This document shows positions 36,736 through 46,728 of a DNA stretch of 64,000 nt, piece by piece. This DNA comes from Bradyrhizobium sp. WSM1417 (lineage in GTDB: Bacteria > Pseudomonadota > Alphaproteobacteria > Rhizobiales > Xanthobacteraceae): NCBI RefSeq assembly GCF_000515415.1, contig NZ_KI911783.1, positions 6,125,831-6,189,830 on the forward strand. Reading direction: 5' to 3'. The notes below the pieces were generated by a model. The model did not search any database. It was not told the DNA's origin and worked only from the letters and a program-made list of their open reading frames with translations. The translations under genes and the position numbers were made by a program. Numbering within the stretch: the stretch's first letter is position 1; the number at the start of each line of letters is the position of its first letter.

Positions 36736-36776
36736 GTCCGGCATTCGTTCGCGCCGCGAAAGAGTGTCTGCCGGAC
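36736..36776. promoter_or_regulatory. Inverted repeat in the LysR/SDR divergent promoter region
   Basis: Perfect 7-bp arms gtccggc (36736-36742) and gccggac (36770-36776) separated by 27 bases, roughly midway between the two divergent starts. It could be an LTTR site or a chance GC-rich repeat; no clear T-N11-A box stands out. Confidence 0.25.
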
Positions 36777-36871
36777 AGCGCGTATTCGCAGCCGGGCTGC
36801 CGCGTCGTACCTCATCCGCCAAGCCAGCCCCCGCTGGCGCAGGTTCTGAAAGCCAGCAACAGGAGCCCATC

Positions 36872-37582
36872 ATGGGTATCGAACAGAAGGTTGCCATCAT
36901 CACCGGTGCTTCGCAGGGCATCGGCGCTGCCTTAGTCCAGGGTTTTCGCGATCGCAACTATCGCGTCGTCGCGACAGCGCGCTCCATCAAGCCGTCGGGC
37001 GATGACGATGTCCTCGCCATTGCCGGCGACATCGCCGACCGGAACACCGCCGAGCACGTGGTCTCGCAAGCCGTCACCCGCTTCGGCCGCGTCGACACGC
37101 TGGTCAACAACGCCGGCATTTTCGTCGCAAAGCCGTTCACGCAGTACACGGCGGAGGACTATGCGGCGGTGATGGGTACCAACGTCGCGGGCTTCTTCCA
37201 CGTCACGCAGCTCGCCATCGCCGAGATGGAGAAGCAGGGGTCCGGCCACGTTGTCCAGATCACGACCACGCTGGTCGACCAGGCCAATTCGAACGTGCCC
37301 TCGGTGCTGGCCTCGCTGAGCAAGGGCGGGTTGAGCGCCGCCACCAGATCGCTCGCGATCGAATATGCCAAGCGCGGTATCCGCGTGAACGCGGTGTCGC
37401 CCGGCATCATCAAGTCGCCGATGCATCCCGTCGCGACGCACGCCCAGCTCGATGCGCTGCATCCTGTCGGCCATATGGGCGAGATGTCCGACGTCGTCGA
37501 CGCAGTGCTCTATCTCGAGGGCGCCTCCTTCGTCACCGGCGAAATCCTGCATGTCGACGGCGGCCAGAGCGCCGGCCACTGA
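36872..37582 (+). CDS. SDR family oxidoreductase lacking the catalytic Tyr
   Basis: A 236-residue classical short-chain dehydrogenase. NAD(P) motif TGASQGIG (11-18), NNAG (79-82) and the C-terminal FVTGEILHVDGGQSAGH are normal. The catalytic YxxxK is not: the lysine K151 is present (VLASLSKGG) but the position four before it is A147, and the usual Ser site reads TTTL. This clade may use another residue or may not be a standard dehydrogenase. ATG is preceded by AGGAG. Divergent from the LysR gene, which probably controls it. Confidence 0.88.
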   Translation: MGIEQKVAIITGASQGIGAALVQGFRDRNYRVVATARSIKPSGDDDVLAIAGDIADRNTAEHVVSQAVTRFGRVDTLVNNAGIFVAKPFTQYTAEDYAAVMGTNVAGFFHVTQLAIAEMEKQGSGHVVQITTTLVDQANSNVPSVLASLSKGGLSAATRSLAIEYAKRGIRVNAVSPGIIKSPMHPVATHAQLDALHPVGHMGEMSDVVDAVLYLEGASFVTGEILHVDGGQSAGH

Positions 37583-37644
37583 ACGCACCAGCGCCTTCGC
37601 GCACGCGAGGACGGCATGAGACGCAGATGCCAAGCAACAAGTCC

Positions 37645-37670
37645 AACCCGACCGCATCAGCGGTCGGGTT
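37645..37670. terminator. Hairpin after the SDR gene
   Basis: Perfect 10-bp stem (aacccgaccg / cggtcgggtt) with a 6-base loop, 62 bases after the SDR stop, lacking a clear T run. It may stop transcription from both directions, as the monooxygenase gene converges from the right. The rest of 37583-37775 shows no convincing gene. Confidence 0.55.
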
Positions 37671-37775
37671 CGACATCGGGCACTTCTTCACAGGCGTCGT
37701 CGTGCTCGCACTCGCGATTGATCTTTGCGCTGCCGCTTGCCACGCGCAAAGCATAGAACGCCGAGGTCGTTGCGA

Positions 37776-39236
37776 TCAGGAATATTGCATCACGCCGTCG
37801 TCGATCCGGCCGAACCGCAAGGAGACGATGTCGAGCGCGTAGTTCTGGTAGAGCCGCCACGGCTGCTTCGAACCTTGCTTCGGCATCTTCGCGACGGAGC
37901 GCTGCACATAGCCCGAGGTGAAATCGAGCGATGGCTGCGCGGTAATCGTGGGATCGTCATTATGCGGCATGCACTGCCGGAAATTGTGCCGGTCCATGTA
38001 GTTGATCAGTCGACAGACATACTCGCAGGTGAGGTCGCATTTCAGCGTCCATGACGCGTTTGTGTAGCCAAACGCGGAAGCCATGTTGGGCACGTCGGCA
38101 TACATCATGCCCTTGTAGGTCAGCGTGCTCGCGAAATCGACGGCGCGGCCGTCGACGCTAACCTCCAACCCGCCGACCACCTGGAGCACCAGCCCCGTCG
38201 CGGTCACGACGATGTCCGCCGCAAGCTCGCTGCCGTCCTTCAGGCGGATACCATCGTGCGTAAAGGTGTCGATCTCTTTGGTGACCACGGAGGCGCGCTG
38301 CTCGCGGATCGCTTTGAACAGATCGCCATCCGGCACGAGGCAGAGCCGCTGATCCCAGGGATTGTAGCGCGGCGTGAAATGGGTCGCGACGTCGTAGTCG
38401 GGGCCGAGCGCCATCTGCACGCCCTTGAGAACCAGCTCCTTCACCTTCGCAGGGCGGCGTCGACTGAGCTGGAAGAAGAACATCCCCCACATCACGTTGC
38501 GCCAGCGGATCAGGTGATAGGCAAGGCGCGTCGGCAGATTGCGCCGCAATTTGTTGGCGACGGGATCCTGCGCCGGGCGCGACACCACATAGGTCGGCGA
38601 GCGCTGCAGCATGGTGACCTGCGCGGCCGTCTTGGCCAGCTCCGGCACCAGCGTCACCGCGGTCGCGCCCGAGCCGATCACGACGACGCGCTTGCCGGCG
38701 CAGTCGATGTCGTCGGTCCATTTCTGCGGATGCACGATGCGGCCGGCGAAATCCGCGACGCCCGGAAACTCCGGCGTATATCCGGCCTCGTATTTGTAAT
38801 AGCCCGAGCACATGAACAGGAAATTGCAGGTGAAGCGCACGAGTTCGGCCGCGCCCTCGCCGGTGATGCGCTCGGCCTCGACGGTCCAGCGCGCCTCACT
38901 CGTCGACCACGCCGCACGTTTGACACGATGGTGGAAGCGGATGTGCTTCTCGATGCCGTTCTCGGCCGCGGTGTCGCGAACGTAGTTGAGGATTTGCGCG
39001 CCGTCGGCGATCGCCTTCGGATCGGTCCACGGCTTGAAGGAATAGCCGAGCGTGAACATGTCGCTGTCGGAGCGGACGCCGGGATAGCGAAAGAGGTCCC
39101 AGGTGCCGCCGATGCAGTCGCGGCCTTCAAGAACGACGTAGGTCTTGCCCGGGCATTTGGTCTGAAGATGATAGCCCGCGCCGATGCCGGACAGGCCGGC
39201 ACCGACGATCAGCACGTCGAAATGGTCTTGAGCCAT
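37776..39236 (-). CDS. Flavin-containing monooxygenase / Baeyer-Villiger-type NAD(P)/FAD enzyme
   Basis: A 486-residue two-dinucleotide-domain flavoprotein. FAD motif DVLIVGAGLSGIGAG (7-21), GTWDLFRYPGVRSDSDMFT (substrate/FAD region), the class B fingerprint FAGRIVHPQKW, and the NADPH motif VVVIGSGATAVTL. The fingerprint matches F-x-G-x3-H-x3-W but is followed by Thr where Pro or Asp is usual. Enzymes of this type oxygenate ketones or heteroatoms; the group with this N-terminus includes ketone-active BVMOs. Start MAQDHFDVLIVGAG is preferred over an ATG 13 codons upstream. Confidence 0.9.
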   Translation of the reverse strand: MAQDHFDVLIVGAGLSGIGAGYHLQTKCPGKTYVVLEGRDCIGGTWDLFRYPGVRSDSDMFTLGYSFKPWTDPKAIADGAQILNYVRDTAAENGIEKHIRFHHRVKRAAWSTSEARWTVEAERITGEGAAELVRFTCNFLFMCSGYYKYEAGYTPEFPGVADFAGRIVHPQKWTDDIDCAGKRVVVIGSGATAVTLVPELAKTAAQVTMLQRSPTYVVSRPAQDPVANKLRRNLPTRLAYHLIRWRNVMWGMFFFQLSRRRPAKVKELVLKGVQMALGPDYDVATHFTPRYNPWDQRLCLVPDGDLFKAIREQRASVVTKEIDTFTHDGIRLKDGSELAADIVVTATGLVLQVVGGLEVSVDGRAVDFASTLTYKGMMYADVPNMASAFGYTNASWTLKCDLTCEYVCRLINYMDRHNFRQCMPHNDDPTITAQPSLDFTSGYVQRSVAKMPKQGSKQPWRLYQNYALDIVSLRFGRIDDGVMQYS

Positions 39237-39340
39237 TGTTTCCTCCGCTGCCAAGGATTGTCTGACCGGGATCATTGCTCGTCAACTGGCAATCGGCCTG
39301 AGACAACCGCGAAGAAACACGTGCGTCGCGCTCGAGACAA

Positions 39341-39367
39341 CAAAGCCCCGGATCGCTCCGGGGCTTT
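39341..39367 (-). terminator. Rho-independent terminator of ahcY
   Basis: Perfect stem caaagccccgg / ccggggctttg with a short loop, 28 bases beyond the ahcY stop on the minus strand. The following T tract (ttgtctc) is weak, but the stem is strong. Confidence 0.75.
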
Positions 39368-39394
39368 GCGTCGAAAGTAGATACGATCAGCGGA

Positions 39395-40816
39395 TCAGTA
39401 GCGGTAGTGGTCCGACTTGTACGGACCTTCCTGCTTGACGCCGATGTAGTCGGCCTGATCCTTGCGCAGCTCGGTGAGCTTGACGCCAATCTTGGCGAGA
39501 TGCAGCCGGGCCACCTTTTCGTCGAGCGACTTCGGCAGCACGTAGACTTCCTTCTTGTACTTGCCGTCCTTGTTGTTGGCGAAAAGCTCGATCTGCGCCA
39601 GCGTCTGGTTGGTGAAGGAGGCCGACATCACGAAGGACGGATGGCCCATCGCATTGCCGAGGTTCACGAGGCGGCCCTCCGACAGCATGATGATGCGGTG
39701 CTTGTCGGGGAATTCGATCTCGTCGACCTGCGGCTTGATGTTGGTCCACTTCAGGTTACGCAGACCCGCGATCTGGATCTCGTTGTCGAAGTGACCGATG
39801 TTGCAGACGATGGCGCGATCCTTCATCGCGCGCATGTGCTCGATCGTGATGATGTCCTTGTTGCCGGTCGCGGTGACGAAGATGTCCGCGCGGGGCGCAG
39901 CGTCTTCCATCGTCACGACTTCATAGCCTTCCATCGCCGCCTGCAGCGCGCAGATCGGATCGACTTCGGAGACCATGACGCGACAGCCGGCCTGGCGCAG
40001 CGAGGCGGCCGAACCCTTGCCGACGTCGCCGAAGCCCGCAACCATCGCGACCTTGCCGGACATCATCACGTCGGTGCCGCGGCGAATGCCGTCGACCAGC
40101 GATTCACGGCAGCCATAGAGGTTGTCGAACTTCGACTTGGTGACGCTGTCGTTGACGTTGATGGCCGGCCATAGCAGCGTGCCGGCCTTCTGCATGTCAT
40201 AGAGACGATGCACGCCCGTGGTGGTCTCTTCGGAAACGCCCTTGATGCTCTTGGCGATCTCGGCGAAGTAGCCCTTCGGCTTCTCCTTGAGCTGCTTCTT
40301 CAGAAGCGCGAAGAAGACTTCCTCTTCTTCCGAACCCGGCTTGTCCAGGAACTTGGTGTCGCCGTTCTCGGCGCGCAGGCCGAGATGGACGTACATGGTG
40401 GCGTCGCCGCCGTCATCCAGGATCATGTTCGGGTGACCGCCGCCGTGCCAGTCGAACAGCTTGGCGGTGTAGTCCCAGTATTCGGTAAGGCTCTCACCCT
40501 TGACGGCGAACACCGGAATGCCGGCGGCTGCGATCGCCGCCGCGGCGTGGTCCTGCGTCGAATAGATGTTGCAGGAGACCCAGCGGATGTCGGCGCCGAG
40601 CGCTGCCAGCGTCTCGATCAGCACGCCGGTCTGGATCGTCATGTGCAGCGAGCCGGCGATGCGCGCGCCCTTCAGCGGCTGCTTCGGGCCATACTCTTCG
40701 CGGGTGGCCATCAGGCCGGGCATCTCGGTCTCGGCGAGCGAGAGCTCCTTGCGGCCGAAATCGGCGAGCGAAATGTCCTTGACGATGTAATCGGTGAAGC
40801 CGGGCTTCGCATTCAT
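39395..40816 (-). CDS. ahcY: Adenosylhomocysteinase
   Basis: A 473-residue SAH hydrolase that reversibly splits S-adenosylhomocysteine to adenosine and homocysteine in the methyl cycle. Strings of the active site include [45 protein letters not shown] and the NAD motif [19 protein letters not shown]; the C-terminus KSDHYRY is the canonical end that reaches into the neighbour subunit. Length fits the long proteobacterial form. It lies downstream of metK with a palindromic repeat between, so co-transcription is likely but may be modulated. Confidence 0.97.
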   Translation of the reverse strand: MNAKPGFTDYIVKDISLADFGRKELSLAETEMPGLMATREEYGPKQPLKGARIAGSLHMTIQTGVLIETLAALGADIRWVSCNIYSTQDHAAAAIAAAGIPVFAVKGESLTEYWDYTAKLFDWHGGGHPNMILDDGGDATMYVHLGLRAENGDTKFLDKPGSEEEEVFFALLKKQLKEKPKGYFAEIAKSIKGVSEETTTGVHRLYDMQKAGTLLWPAINVNDSVTKSKFDNLYGCRESLVDGIRRGTDVMMSGKVAMVAGFGDVGKGSAASLRQAGCRVMVSEVDPICALQAAMEGYEVVTMEDAAPRADIFVTATGNKDIITIEHMRAMKDRAIVCNIGHFDNEIQIAGLRNLKWTNIKPQVDEIEFPDKHRIIMLSEGRLVNLGNAMGHPSFVMSASFTNQTLAQIELFANNKDGKYKKEVYVLPKSLDEKVARLHLAKIGVKLTELRKDQADYIGVKQEGPYKSDHYRY

Positions 40817-40844
40817 TGCGGGCGTCCTGTTGTTGAATTGGTCG

Positions 40845-40935
40845 TTCCGGGTCGCCCTGGAGAGGCGAACCCGGAATCTCGATGCGATGGATTAAGAATT
40901 CCGGGTTCGCCACTGTCGCGGCGCCCCGGAAATGA
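40845..40935. repeat. Composite palindromic repeat between metK and ahcY
   Basis: Contains a perfect 14-bp inverted repeat (ggcgaacccggaat 40863-40876 / attccgggttcgcc 40897-40910) flanked by further copies of the same motif (ttccgggtcgcc before, gcgccccggaaatgacg after). From memory this is a common Bradyrhizobium mosaic element. Because it fills the metK-ahcY gap it may act as an mRNA stabiliser or partial terminator. Confidence 0.7.
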
Positions 40936-40944
40936 CGTCGGCGA

Positions 40945-42141
<1,197 letters not shown>

Positions 42142-42202
42142 CAGTAACCCCTTGTTCCGCCGCTAGCTGGCGGGCGTTTGCGATGTTTAGCTTTGAATGA
42201 TG

Positions 42203-43558
42203 TCAATCACGCCGGCGCGAGATGACGTAGGATTCGTCGAGAAACCAGAGCCCATTGTACTTTCGCAGCACGTCCCTGGCGGCATCCAGAGTGCGGCCGT
42301 TTTGAGTCATTTCCGTCAACCGGTCGTCCTCAATCTGAGCCACATACACCGCCGCATTCCAGGCTGCAAAGGCCGTCGAGGTTCCGATAGTGCCCGTCAC
42401 CTCGTTGGGCAGCGCTTCCATATCATACCTGAAGATCGAGCGGTTATCTGCGTAAGCATTAAAATTTAGGTCGCGGCCCACCGAGCCGAGCTCGTACTTC
42501 ACCGCGCGCAATAGCTCATGACGGCTCACCGAGAAAGGATTTTCTCCGGGCCAGATCGCCTGGATCATCTCCATGCCCGGATCCTGGCCGTGGGAGTGAA
42601 TTCCGATCAGGCGGCCGCCTGCCCGCAAGGCCCGCGCCAGGGGCGCAATGATCCGTTTTGCCCGGAAATTGACCGAGGACAGCGCGCGGTATGGCTGGGA
42701 TGCAATGACGAGGTCGAAATTGGCCTCGGCCTGACCCGGCCGTGGAATGGTCGAATCGAGCAGAAATCGCTGGTCTTCACGGTAGAGCACCAGCACGACA
42801 GGCCGTTCATAGAGCGGCATCCCCGTGCGCGGGCTGACCGCCGCGCGCCAGTTTTGCTCCAAAAACGGCTTCAACTCCGCGATTTGCGTCTCGAACTCGC
42901 CCGAGGAAGCCCCCCGCAGGGGGACCTCATGCCAGACTGTCGCGGCTGCCGCCGCGGGCGATGCCGGCGTGAGCCAGGGCGCCTCCGCGTAAAGCATGTT
43001 GGTAAAAACGAACACCGAGGCCGGATGCTCGAAAATGCGATCCGGCACCTTGTCCAGCGTCAGGCGGAGGTCCTCGAGACTGAGCTCCTTGCCGGCGACG
43101 TAGAACGGCATGTGCGGAAAGCGCTGATGCATCGCGCGCAGCACGCGCGCCAGCACCGTGCCGTCGCCAACGCCGGCATCGAACACGCGCAACGCCGGGG
43201 GCCGGGGATGGATGCTGGCGAGCTCCAGCGCCACGCGCTCGGCGACGACCCGCTTCTCACTGCAAGTGTGGACGAACAGCAGGTATTTCTGGCGGTTCTC
43301 GAAAAAGCGGAAATTGCCGCGCGGATCGCGCTTTTCCGGGGGCACCTGAAGCCCCCGCGGCGGCGGCACGCCGCCGGCCATCGATGCGGCCATGTAGGCC
43401 TGGATCCGGTCCAGGGTATCGATCGTGATGCGCTTGCCCTCGCGCAGGCGGTGCACGAGCTTCCCATCGTTCACCGCGCGCCGGCCGAACGTCGACTCCG
43501 CCATGTCCGCCTTACGGCAGAACTCGGTGATTTGGCTCAGGATTTCGTCATTCTTCAT
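42203..43558 (-). CDS. HTH-containing SAM-dependent methyltransferase-like protein
   Basis: A 451-residue protein. Residues 1-60 resemble a small helix-turn-helix (ILSQITEFCRKADMAESTFG, then GKLVHRLREGKRITIDTLDR), and 120-330 look like a Rossmann methyltransferase with motif I VFDAGVGDGTVLARVL (125-140) and NFDLVIASQPYRALSSV as a motif IV-like segment. Its place just upstream of metK suggests a SAM-linked or metK-regulating role (inference). The target is unknown. Start MKNDEILSQ is preferred; the frame runs 78 codons further upstream over the divergent gene's promoter. Confidence 0.75.
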   Translation of the reverse strand: MKNDEILSQITEFCRKADMAESTFGRRAVNDGKLVHRLREGKRITIDTLDRIQAYMAASMAGGVPPPRGLQVPPEKRDPRGNFRFFENRQKYLLFVHTCSEKRVVAERVALELASIHPRPPALRVFDAGVGDGTVLARVLRAMHQRFPHMPFYVAGKELSLEDLRLTLDKVPDRIFEHPASVFVFTNMLYAEAPWLTPASPAAAAATVWHEVPLRGASSGEFETQIAELKPFLEQNWRAAVSPRTGMPLYERPVVLVLYREDQRFLLDSTIPRPGQAEANFDLVIASQPYRALSSVNFRAKRIIAPLARALRAGGRLIGIHSHGQDPGMEMIQAIWPGENPFSVSRHELLRAVKYELGSVGRDLNFNAYADNRSIFRYDMEALPNEVTGTIGTSTAFAAWNAAVYVAQIEDDRLTEMTQNGRTLDAARDVLRKYNGLWFLDESYVISRRRD

Positions 43559-43571
43559 AAAGTGGGACGCA

Positions 43572-43626
43572 GTGGGCAGAAGGATTGGGTAAGGCCTCGT
43601 AGCAAAATCTGCCCACCGGGGGAATA
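43572..43626. promoter_or_regulatory. Inverted repeat in the methyltransferase/metacaspase divergent region
   Basis: Perfect 9-bp arms gtgggcaga (43572-43580) and tctgcccac (43618-43626) 37 bases apart, 14 bases upstream of the methyltransferase ATG. It may be a regulator-binding pair or form a hairpin in one of the two leaders. Confidence 0.45.
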
Positions 43627-43731
43627 GGGGATAGAGTCGCCGCCGTTGCCGTGTGCACAACAAGGAGGCCGTGAACCACCTTCCCTTGCCGGGCAACAAA
43701 CAGACGCCCCTCCTCACCGGGACCACCGCCA

Positions 43732-45450
43732 ATGCGTCGCCTGCTCGTCGCGCTCTGCCTGCTCGCCGCAACCCAGGGGTCGGCGCCCGCATTTGCGCAG
43801 GCGCGCAACCAGCTTGGGCCGCTCTGCACCACCGACACCACGCCGGCGGACCAGATGATCGACGCCTGCAGCAAGATCATCGCGCTGAAGGTGTTCAAAG
43901 GCGAGCAGCTCGCGACGGTCTACTTCTGGCGCGCGGTGGGCTGGAATAAGAAGGGCGACTACCCAAAGGTCATCACCGACGCCACGGAAACGATCCGGCT
44001 TCAGCCGAACCAGGCGGCCTATAATCTCAGGGGATCGGCCTACTACGACAGAGGCGAATACGAGATCGCGATCGCCGATTTCGACGACGCGCTGAAGCTG
44101 GGCCCGCCCAGCGGCATCATCTTCCACAATCGCGGCAATGCCTGGCGCGGCAAAGGCGATTACGCCAAGGCGATCGCCGACTACGACATGTCGATCAATG
44201 CCGACCCTAGATCGGCATTCTCGTACCAGAACCGCGGCATCGCGAAGGAGGCTCTTGGCGATCTCGACGGCGCTCTGACCGACATCAACCAGGCGATCCG
44301 GCTCGACCCGACGCTGCCGCAGCCGCTGATCAACCGGACCGCGATGTGGCGTGTCAGAGGCGATTACGATCGCGCGATTGCCGACGGCAGCGAAGCGATT
44401 CGGCTCGCGAAGGAGAAGCCGCCGGTCAACATCATGACGCCGCCGAACAGCGTGCTGATCTCGGGCTACACCCATCGCGCGCTGGCCTATGAGGCGAAAG
44501 GCGATTACGCGCACGCGAGCGACGACTACAAGGCAACGCTGGCGATCGCGGCGTCCGATGCCGGCAGCAAGGCCAATCAGGCCACGGCAAAGGTGCGGCT
44601 GTCGCTGATCACCGACGCAAGCGCACCGATCCCGCGCGATGCGCCGTCAACGACGATCGAGCCGGCAAAGGCACCGGCTCCCCAGCAGACGGGTGCCGCG
44701 CCGCTCCCCTCGCCTGCTCCGGCCGCGCGCGGCACGCGCATGGCGCTGATCATCGGCAATGGCGCCTATGCGCATGTCAAGGCACTGCCCAATCCGCCCA
44801 ATGACGCGCGCGCCGTTGCGAAGAGCCTGCGCAACATCGGCTTCACAGTATCGGAAGGCGTCGATCTCGACCGCGCGGCGATGCAGAAGATGACGCGTGA
44901 CTTCTTGCGGGAGGCGGCACGGGCGCAGGTCGTGGTGGTCTATTATGCGGGCCACGGCGTGCAGGTCGACGGTCGCAACTATCTCATTCCCATCGACGTC
45001 GAACTCAAGCCGGGCGCGAGGATGACGGACGCGATGATCGACATGGACACGATCATGGCCGGCCTCGACGACCAGGTCCGCACCAACATTTTGATCTTCG
45101 ATGCCTGCCGCAACAATCCGATGGCACAGCAGGTCGCATCAGTCGGCACCAGCCGCGCCATCGAAGCTGCCTCGGGCCTCGCAGCGCCAACGAGCCTCGG
45201 AGCCGGTGCGACGCTCGGCGCCGGCACGCTGATCGCTTTCGCCACTGCGCCGGGCCAGGTCGCGCTCGACGGCGAAGGCGCCAACTCGCCGTTCTCCGCC
45301 GCGCTCTCCCGCCATCTCGGCACGCCTGGGCTGGAAGTGCAGCAGATGCTGACGCGGGTGCGGGCCGAGGTGGTGTCGACCACGAAGAACAAGCAGGTGC
45401 CGTGGTCGAACTCGTCGCTGCTGGGCGAGGTTTATCTGGCGGAGAAGTGA
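43732..45450 (+). CDS. Exported TPR and metacaspase (peptidase C14) protein
   Basis: A 572-residue protein: signal peptide 1-23 (MRRLLVALCLLAATQGSAPA), five or so TPR units between about 55 and 290 (repeats such as GNAWRGKGDYAKAIADYDMS), a Pro/Ala-rich linker (295-335), and a caspase-like domain 336-572. The catalytic dyad is present: H408 in VYYAGHGVQ and C459 in LIFDACRNNP. Family members cleave after basic residues or are activated by calcium. Secretion plus TPR suggests a role in envelope protein turnover or complex assembly (inference). Confidence 0.9.
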   Translation: MRRLLVALCLLAATQGSAPAFAQARNQLGPLCTTDTTPADQMIDACSKIIALKVFKGEQLATVYFWRAVGWNKKGDYPKVITDATETIRLQPNQAAYNLRGSAYYDRGEYEIAIADFDDALKLGPPSGIIFHNRGNAWRGKGDYAKAIADYDMSINADPRSAFSYQNRGIAKEALGDLDGALTDINQAIRLDPTLPQPLINRTAMWRVRGDYDRAIADGSEAIRLAKEKPPVNIMTPPNSVLISGYTHRALAYEAKGDYAHASDDYKATLAIAASDAGSKANQATAKVRLSLITDASAPIPRDAPSTTIEPAKAPAPQQTGAAPLPSPAPAARGTRMALIIGNGAYAHVKALPNPPNDARAVAKSLRNIGFTVSEGVDLDRAAMQKMTRDFLREAARAQVVVVYYAGHGVQVDGRNYLIPIDVELKPGARMTDAMIDMDTIMAGLDDQVRTNILIFDACRNNPMAQQVASVGTSRAIEAASGLAAPTSLGAGATLGAGTLIAFATAPGQVALDGEGANSPFSAALSRHLGTPGLEVQQMLTRVRAEVVSTTKNKQVPWSNSSLLGEVYLAEK

Positions 45451-45471
45451 GGGTCGTGTGCCTCACCCTCA

Positions 45472-45577
45472 GCTGTCATCGCCCGGCTTGACCGGGCGAT
45501 CCAGTACGCCGAGAAGTCAGCGATTCTCCGAGAAGCTGCGGCGTACTGGATTCCCCGCCTGCGCGGGGAATGACAGC
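45472..45577. repeat. Mosaic palindromic repeat (gctgtcatcgcccgg...ggggaatgacagc)
   Basis: Outer arms gctgtcat and atgacagc; inside, cgcccggcttgaccgggcg and ccccgcctgcgcgggg are two small hairpins, and ccagtacgccg / cggcgtactgg are matching inner arms. Related units occur at 62856-62978 and, more distantly, 50118-50197. It lies between the metacaspase stop and the convergent methyltransferase stop and ends 14 bases before the latter. Confidence 0.8.
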
Positions 45578-45590
45578 GGAGCAAAGAGGC

Positions 45591-46709
45591 TTATTGCCCC
45601 CACACTTCCTTTGCGATCTCCACCGCGAGGCTGAGCTTGGCCCACTGCTCCTCTTCGGAGAGGACGTTGCCCTCTTCCGTCGAGGCAAAACCGCACTGCG
45701 GGGAAAGCGCAAGCTGCTCCAGCGGGGCGAACTTGGCGGCTTCCTCGAGACGGCGCTTGATGGCCTCCTTATTCTCGAGTTCACCGAACTTCGAGGTGAT
45801 GACGCCGACCACGACGACCTTGTTGCCCTTGGGCAGGAAGCGCAGCGGCTCGAAGCCACCGGCACGGTCGCTGTCGTATTCGAGGAAATAGCCGTCGTAA
45901 TTGGTGCCGGCGAGCATGGTCTCGGCAACCGGCTCATAGCCGCCTGACGAAATCCAGGTCGAACGGAAATTGCCGCGGCAGACATGCGTCGTCACCACCA
46001 TGTCGGCGGGCTTCTCCGCCAGCGCGTAATTGATGACGCGCGCATAGATCTGCTGGAGCCCCTCGGGATTGTCGCCCCGCTCGCGCGCCTTCTGCAATTC
46101 GTCCGGCGAGCAGAGATAGGCCCACACGGTGTCATCGAACTGGAGGTAGCGGCAGCCGGCCTCGTAGAACGCCTTCACGGCCTTGCGGTAGGTCTTGCCG
46201 AGGTCTTCGTAGAAGGCGTCGAGATCGGGATAAACGTCCTTGGAGATCGCCTTGCGGCCGCCACGGAAATGCAGCACCGCCGGCGACGGGATCGTCATCT
46301 TGGCGGTGACGTGGGCCTGGTCGGCGACCTTCTTCAGGAAGCGGAAGTGGTCCAGCATCGGATGGTCATCGGGGAAATCGAGCTTGCCGATCACGCGGAC
46401 CGCGTCGTGCCGCGTCTCGACACCGGCGAACTGGATGCCGGTGTCGGGGTGGAACATTTCGCAGCCGGTGAGCTTGGCCAGGAAATCGAAATGCCACCAG
46501 GAGCGGCGGAATTCGCCGTCGGTAGCGAGCTTCAGGCCGAGCGAGGCCTGCTTATGCACGACCTTCTCGATCTCCATGTCCTCGATCTTGCGCAGATCGT
46601 CGGCCGAGATCTCGCCCTTCTCAAGCCTGGCGCGGGCTTCCTTGATCTTGGCGGGGCGCAGGAGGCTGCCGACCTCGTCGGCGCGGAAGGGGGCTTTGGT
46701 TCGCTGCAT
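45591..46709 (-). CDS. MetE-like (cobalamin-independent methionine synthase II family) methyltransferase
   Basis: A 372-residue single-domain relative of the C-terminal half of MetE (YxjG/YxjH type). Zinc ligands can be read as H242 and C244 in THVCRGN and C339 in LSPQCGF, with E277 nearby. MetE-type enzymes move a methyl group to homocysteine; these short forms often use alternative methyl donors and do not need the folate-binding N-terminal half. The gene starts 19 bases after the stop of the LivF-type ATPase, so it is the last gene of the HAAT operon and its substrate may be what the transporter imports (inference). Confidence 0.88.
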   Translation of the reverse strand: MQRTKAPFRADEVGSLLRPAKIKEARARLEKGEISADDLRKIEDMEIEKVVHKQASLGLKLATDGEFRRSWWHFDFLAKLTGCEMFHPDTGIQFAGVETRHDAVRVIGKLDFPDDHPMLDHFRFLKKVADQAHVTAKMTIPSPAVLHFRGGRKAISKDVYPDLDAFYEDLGKTYRKAVKAFYEAGCRYLQFDDTVWAYLCSPDELQKARERGDNPEGLQQIYARVINYALAEKPADMVVTTHVCRGNFRSTWISSGGYEPVAETMLAGTNYDGYFLEYDSDRAGGFEPLRFLPKGNKVVVVGVITSKFGELENKEAIKRRLEEAAKFAPLEQLALSPQCGFASTEEGNVLSEEEQWAKLSLAVEIAKEVWGQ

Positions 46710-46728
46710 TTCTTACTCCCAGTTATTT

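Noticed and set aside
37627..37860. Small ORFs on both strands between the SDR and monooxygenase genes
   Set aside because: No ribosome sites, both run through the 37645-37670 hairpin or overlap the monooxygenase end, and no family resemblance.
40817..40944. SAH riboswitch in the ahcY leader
   Set aside because: The structure is fully explained by a dispersed palindromic repeat; no conserved SAH-aptamer core seen.
42142..42202. SAM-II-like riboswitch upstream of metK (strings such as agctaaac)
   Set aside because: The gap is only 61 bases, begins at the stop of the upstream gene, and no P1/P2 pseudoknot can be drawn; only isolated string similarity.
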